Shown piece after piece: positions 61,388 through 64,000 of a stretch of DNA of 64,000 nucleotides. The notes under the pieces were generated by a model. The model worked only from the letters and a program-made list of their open reading frames with translations, was not told where the DNA came from and did no database searches. The position numbers were made by a program, and so were the translations under genes. The stretch covers positions 16,165 to 80,164 of the forward strand of contig NZ_JAGGKD010000010.1 in assembly GCF_017873415.1 (NCBI RefSeq), read 5' to 3'. Source of the DNA: Methanolobus bombayensis (GTDB lineage: Archaea > Halobacteriota > Methanosarcinia > Methanosarcinales > Methanosarcinaceae). Within the stretch, counting starts at the first letter, position 1. Each line of letters opens with the position of its first letter.

Positions 61388-61475
61388 CTCCTAGCTTACG
61401 CAAGGAGCTTCCTGCTTCATTCCCCTTCCTATTGGAAGCAAGTCCACAGGCTCTTCCCCTCGTTCCGAGGGTGTC
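61388..61475 (-). ncRNA. Probable TnpB guide-RNA scaffold (omega RNA region)
   Basis: Between the tnpB stop and the right end, the minus strand holds several stems: CCCTCG-GAA-CGAGGG near 61461-61475, CTTCC-AATA-GGAAG near 61427-61440 and the right-end hairpin at 61388-61407. In this family such RNA overlaps the tnpB 3' end, is bound by TnpB and carries a guide copied from the DNA just beyond the right end (here below 61380). Confidence 0.5.
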
Positions 61476-62594
61476 TTATGTGATTATCAAATTTTGATTC
61501 TGTAATGCGAATTTCTTAATGTTGATGGCGGCATTTATGTCTCTATCGTGGTGGGTGTAACAGGTAGAACATTGCCATTCTCGAATTTTTAATGTGATTT
61601 CTTTATTATGAAAACCACAAACATTGCAAACTTTTGTACTTGGCTCGAATCTTCCGATACGGAGAATTGTTTTTCCATACCATTCGGCTTTATATTCGAG
61701 TTGATTGAAGAACATACTCCATGAAACATCACTTATAGATTGAGCTAGACAGTGATTTTTAAGCATACCGGACACATTAAGAGATTCTACTGCTATGGCT
61801 TGGTTCTCGCTTATGATTTTAGAAGAAGTCTTGTGCAAAAAATCTGCTCTTTGGTTACTTATTTTCTCATGAAGTTTTGAAACTGCTAATCGTGCCTTTG
61901 CTCTGTTCTTTGAACCTCTTTGTTTCTTAGAAAGGCGTTTTTGAAGAACTTTAAGGCGTTGCATACTGTTTCTCAAATATTTAGGATTGTCGATTTTATC
62001 ACCATTGGAAGTGATGGCAAAATCCTTAATACCTACATCTACTCCGATTGTAGAATTATCATTGAAATATTGTGTATCAGGTTTTTCTTTTCCATCATCG
62101 ACAAGGATACTAATATAGAATTTTCCAGTAGCAGTTTTAGAAACAGTTGCGGTTTTAAGTTTACCTTCAAACTTCCTATGTAATTTAGCTTTAATTGGTT
62201 GCTTTATTTTAGGGAGCTTGATAGTATTTGTTTCAAAATCTACAGTATAATGTTGTGGAATCTGGAACGATTGTAAAGGATTTTTTCTTGATTTGAAGTT
62301 AGGAAATCCTTTTTTCTCACGGAAAAATTTAGTAAATGCAGATTCGAGATTGATAAGTGCATTTAGCAATGATTGAGAGTTTACATCCTTTAACCATTCG
62401 TATGTTACTTTCAATTCTTTTACTACCATTTCTTGTAAATCGAATCTGGAAAGATGTTTCTTTTCCGTTTCGTATGCTTTGATTTTTTGCTCTAAAGCCC
62501 AATTATAAGTGAACCTACATGCCCCGATATGTTGCATGAAATGTTCCTCTTGTTCTTTATTTGGATAAAGACGGTATTTATAGGCTTTAAGCAT
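61476..62594 (-). CDS. tnpB: TnpB, RNA-guided nuclease of IS200/IS605 family
   Basis: A 372-residue TnpB of the usual size. The N-terminus LKAYKYRLYPNKEQEEHFMQ is standard. The RuvC acids are all present: GVDVGIKDF near residue 187, VESLNVSGM near 270 and DRDINAAINI near 350. The zinc finger CNVCG...CSTC (about 323-344) is intact. It differs from the first TnpB of the window throughout, so the two elements belong to different lineages. It looks functional as a nuclease, but no TnpA is nearby. Confidence 0.93.
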   Translation of the reverse strand: MLKAYKYRLYPNKEQEEHFMQHIGACRFTYNWALEQKIKAYETEKKHLSRFDLQEMVVKELKVTYEWLKDVNSQSLLNALINLESAFTKFFREKKGFPNFKSRKNPLQSFQIPQHYTVDFETNTIKLPKIKQPIKAKLHRKFEGKLKTATVSKTATGKFYISILVDDGKEKPDTQYFNDNSTIGVDVGIKDFAITSNGDKIDNPKYLRNSMQRLKVLQKRLSKKQRGSKNRAKARLAVSKLHEKISNQRADFLHKTSSKIISENQAIAVESLNVSGMLKNHCLAQSISDVSWSMFFNQLEYKAEWYGKTILRIGRFEPSTKVCNVCGFHNKEITLKIREWQCSTCYTHHDRDINAAINIKKFALQNQNLIIT

Positions 62595-63019
62595 TATATC
62601 TTATAATATTTTTACAATACTTATAGTTTTCGTAAAATTAGATTAAGAAAGGTCATACCCGGATAGTACGCCCCTCATCTCCCACCTGTCGCTACGCTCC
62701 GAGGAAGGAGACTTCCCAGCTTAGAGTTAAAGATATTGACCAATTCAGAAGGCTATATAGATTCTTTTGCCTAGAACTAAATACGATACTGAAACTAGTA
62801 TGCTTCGAGTAACATGTTACTCACATAGTGCCTTCCTAAAACATTTTTGAAAAACGCATTGGTGTACGAACAGGGCGTCTATTGGTTCACCGACGCCCAT
62901 ATTTTTTGTCATGTATATGTTATGCTAAACAGGATGTCATATAAAACTGTATACCAGATTGCTTGAAGTCAAACAAAATATCGGAAAATCCATTTAACTG
63001 TGACTACTAATTAACCTGT
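62595..63019. other. Intergenic region with IS left end and possible small RNA
   Basis: The first 120 bases belong to the left end of the TnpB element. The rest has no coding frame but holds a TATA-like box (CTATATAG near 62753), a perfect 16-base palindrome GAGTAACATGTTACTC at 62807-62822, and a terminator at 62873-62906. A second TATA-like box near 62938 may serve the gene at 63020. Confidence 0.5.
62873..62906 (+). terminator. Orphan terminator-like hairpin
   Basis: GGGCGTC and GACGCCC (62873-62879, 62892-62898) form a perfect 7-bp G+C-rich stem followed by ATATTTTTT. No plus-strand gene lies upstream within 1.5 kb, so it either ends a small RNA or is a relic. Confidence 0.6.
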
Positions 63020-63835
63020 ATGTGTACTCCCAGATGTAGCCTTGCAGATATTGCACCTACAATATCCAGAATACTTGCAATTCCCATGGTAGTGCCGGAT
63101 GGATGTGTTATTAATGACGTTGCAGACCATTACATAAAGCACGATTGTAAGAGAGTGGTGCTTATCATTGCGGATAGTCTTGGCTTTAAATTATACCATC
63201 GGTATGAAAGTATTATGCCTTCTGTGAGCAGCCTTGTAAGTCAAGGACTTTTAATGGGTTGCTCATCCGTTGAAAGACACACCTCACCCTGCATAGCATC
63301 GATATTCTCCGGTTACCTGCCTGAGAATCACCATATCCACAGTACTGAGGATATTTACAGGGAACGTGCAAAGAACCCTGAGAACCCAAAGATAAAAACC
63401 ATACTTGAATGGGCATACGATGCAGGATTCAAATCTGCTGTTGTCATCGAATCGGAAGGAGCTGAAACTTTCAGGGAACGAGTAGATGAATTGCATGGAG
63501 TCAAAAACTCTGAGGACATAATTGACTACGACCATAGGATTATAAAAAGTGCCATAAATACCCTCAGTAACGAACCTGATCTCCTGGCAGTGCATCTGCG
63601 TTCTATTGACAGATATGCCCACCGTTCGATACATGGTAAAGAACTGGAAGAGGCTATAATTAATACAGACACAAATATCGGACAGATAATTGAACATGCA
63701 GAGAAAGGTACATTGTTCCTGATCTGTGGGGACCATACCATCCATGGATGGGAAAAGTGGAAACTCAAGGCAACTGATGAAGAGATTAGAAATCATAATG
63801 AGAACGTTGTGGCTCTTATTGTAGGATGTAAATAA
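63020..63835 (+). CDS. Alkaline-phosphatase-superfamily protein
   Basis: A 271-residue soluble metalloenzyme of the alkaline phosphatase / phosphodiesterase superfamily. The metal and nucleophile positions are VVLIIADSLGF (about 45-55), RHTSPCIASIFSG (about 86-98, with the Thr/Ser nucleophile), SIDRYAHRSIHG (about 196-207) and ICGDHTIHGWEK (about 234-245). It lacks a signal peptide. The substrate cannot be told. No ribosome site precedes the ATG; the TATA box near 62938 gives a leader of about 50 bases. The stop codon is followed at once by a sequence like the right end of the TnpB elements. Confidence 0.75.
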   Translation: MCTPRCSLADIAPTISRILAIPMVVPDGCVINDVADHYIKHDCKRVVLIIADSLGFKLYHRYESIMPSVSSLVSQGLLMGCSSVERHTSPCIASIFSGYLPENHHIHSTEDIYRERAKNPENPKIKTILEWAYDAGFKSAVVIESEGAETFRERVDELHGVKNSEDIIDYDHRIIKSAINTLSNEPDLLAVHLRSIDRYAHRSIHGKELEEAIINTDTNIGQIIEHAEKGTLFLICGDHTIHGWEKWKLKATDEEIRNHNENVVALIVGCK

Positions 63836-64000
63836 GTGAACTACCCCTCCCTGTCAGCCTTCGGCTGTCGAGGAAGGAGCTTCCTACGAGTATAAGTCTC
63901 ATTTCGTTATCATTCTGTTGGGAATGATTCCTATCAACAAACCTGTTTGTCGTAGATTATCAATCATTGATTGATAGCTTGTCCACAAAGCATTATGTTT
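63836..64000 (-). mobile_element. Right end of a third IS200/IS605-like element (partial)
   Basis: GTGAACTACCCCTCC at 63836-63850 matches the right end of the second element (GTGAACTACTCCT at 61380) and is followed by CTCC-CTGT-CAGCC-TTC-GGCTG-...-GGAG, a hairpin of the same design. The minus strand continues with GGACAAGC and further stems like the second element's scaffold. A minus-strand frame stays open from the window edge to a stop at 63899 (33 codons) but I cannot recognise it as TnpB. The element would extend beyond 64000. Confidence 0.5.

Larger units (their letters stand above)
61380..62715 (-). mobile_element. Second IS200/IS605-type element carrying only TnpB
   Basis: The element holds tnpB and has hairpin ends. 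The right end is CTCCTAGC-TTAC-GCAAGGAG (61388-61407, one mismatch), ending GGAGTAGTTCAC on the tnpB strand. The left end has CTCC...GGAAGGAG with a loop near 62687-62711. The segment 61410-61475 folds into CCCTCG-GAA-CGAGGG and CTTCC-AATA-GGAAG, as expected of the guide-RNA scaffold. The right end matches the sequence at 63836 and resembles that of the first element. Exact ends are estimates. Confidence 0.75.

Noticed and set aside
63899..64000. A 33-codon minus-strand frame open to the window edge
   Set aside because: Too short to judge, with no similarity to TnpB or TnpA that I can see; it is mentioned only with the third element.

Overview
The window is an archaeal chromosome segment, most likely from a methylotrophic methanogen of the Methanosarcinaceae (Methanolobus / Methanococcoides type). 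This is an inference, not a match. It rests on an archaeal SRP RNA, RNase P component 4, TATA-binding protein, archaeal ribosomal stalk genes (L10 and L12 ending in the same [10 protein letters not shown] tail), an archaeal/plant-type D-aminoacyl-tRNA deacylase, FtsZ, a nickel ECF transporter and many pilin-like and PGF-pre-PGF surface proteins. TATA boxes, GGTGA/GGAGG ribosome sites and A+T-rich spacers fit this.

Layout. 1-5.2 kb: the first codons of an exported protein, two KaiC-like RecA ATPases flanking a tiny zinc ribbon, a winged-helix regulator, SRP RNA, tRNA-Ser(GCT), a cysteine-rich membrane protein, RNase P component 4 and an odd metallo-beta-lactamase-fold protein. 5.2-6.8 kb: an IS200/IS605-type element with an intact TnpB. 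6.9-13.2 kb: DtdA, FtsZ and the secE-nusG-L11-L1-L10-L12 operon, closed by a clear terminator. 13.2-15.6 kb: a methyltransferase that seems to have lost its start codon, and a UbiB-family kinase-like protein. 15.6-19.5 kb: a nickel ECF transporter (nikK, nikM, nikL, nikQ, nikO). 19.7-24 kb: a radical SAM enzyme, a cohesin-domain protein, a SAM hydrolase and ThiC.

24-36.3 kb is a minus-strand block of genome-maintenance genes: mre11, rad50, an uncharacterised coiled-coil protein, smc, scpA, scpB with a long extra C-terminus, then TBP and a dolichyl-phosphate-type glycosyltransferase. 36.5-44.4 kb is the most striking region. Eleven pilin-like proteins form two copies of one ordered cassette, reading towards a 1964-residue secreted protein with von Willebrand A domains and a predicted beta-propeller (44.7-50.6 kb).

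50.8-64 kb: a cyclophilin, an A+T-rich pair of unknown membrane proteins, a molybdate ABC transporter (modABC), a coiled-coil protein, a 1250-residue secreted papain-like protease/beta-helix protein, a second TnpB element, an alkaline-phosphatase-superfamily protein, and the edge of a third IS-like element directly behind its stop codon.

The best candidates for something undescribed are the duplicated pilin-like cassette beside the giant VWA protein, the unknown repeat-motif protein between rad50 and smc, the Mre11 tail ending in a PCNA-binding-like peptide, and the nikM promoter with its large palindrome. No CRISPR array, rRNA gene or prophage was seen.
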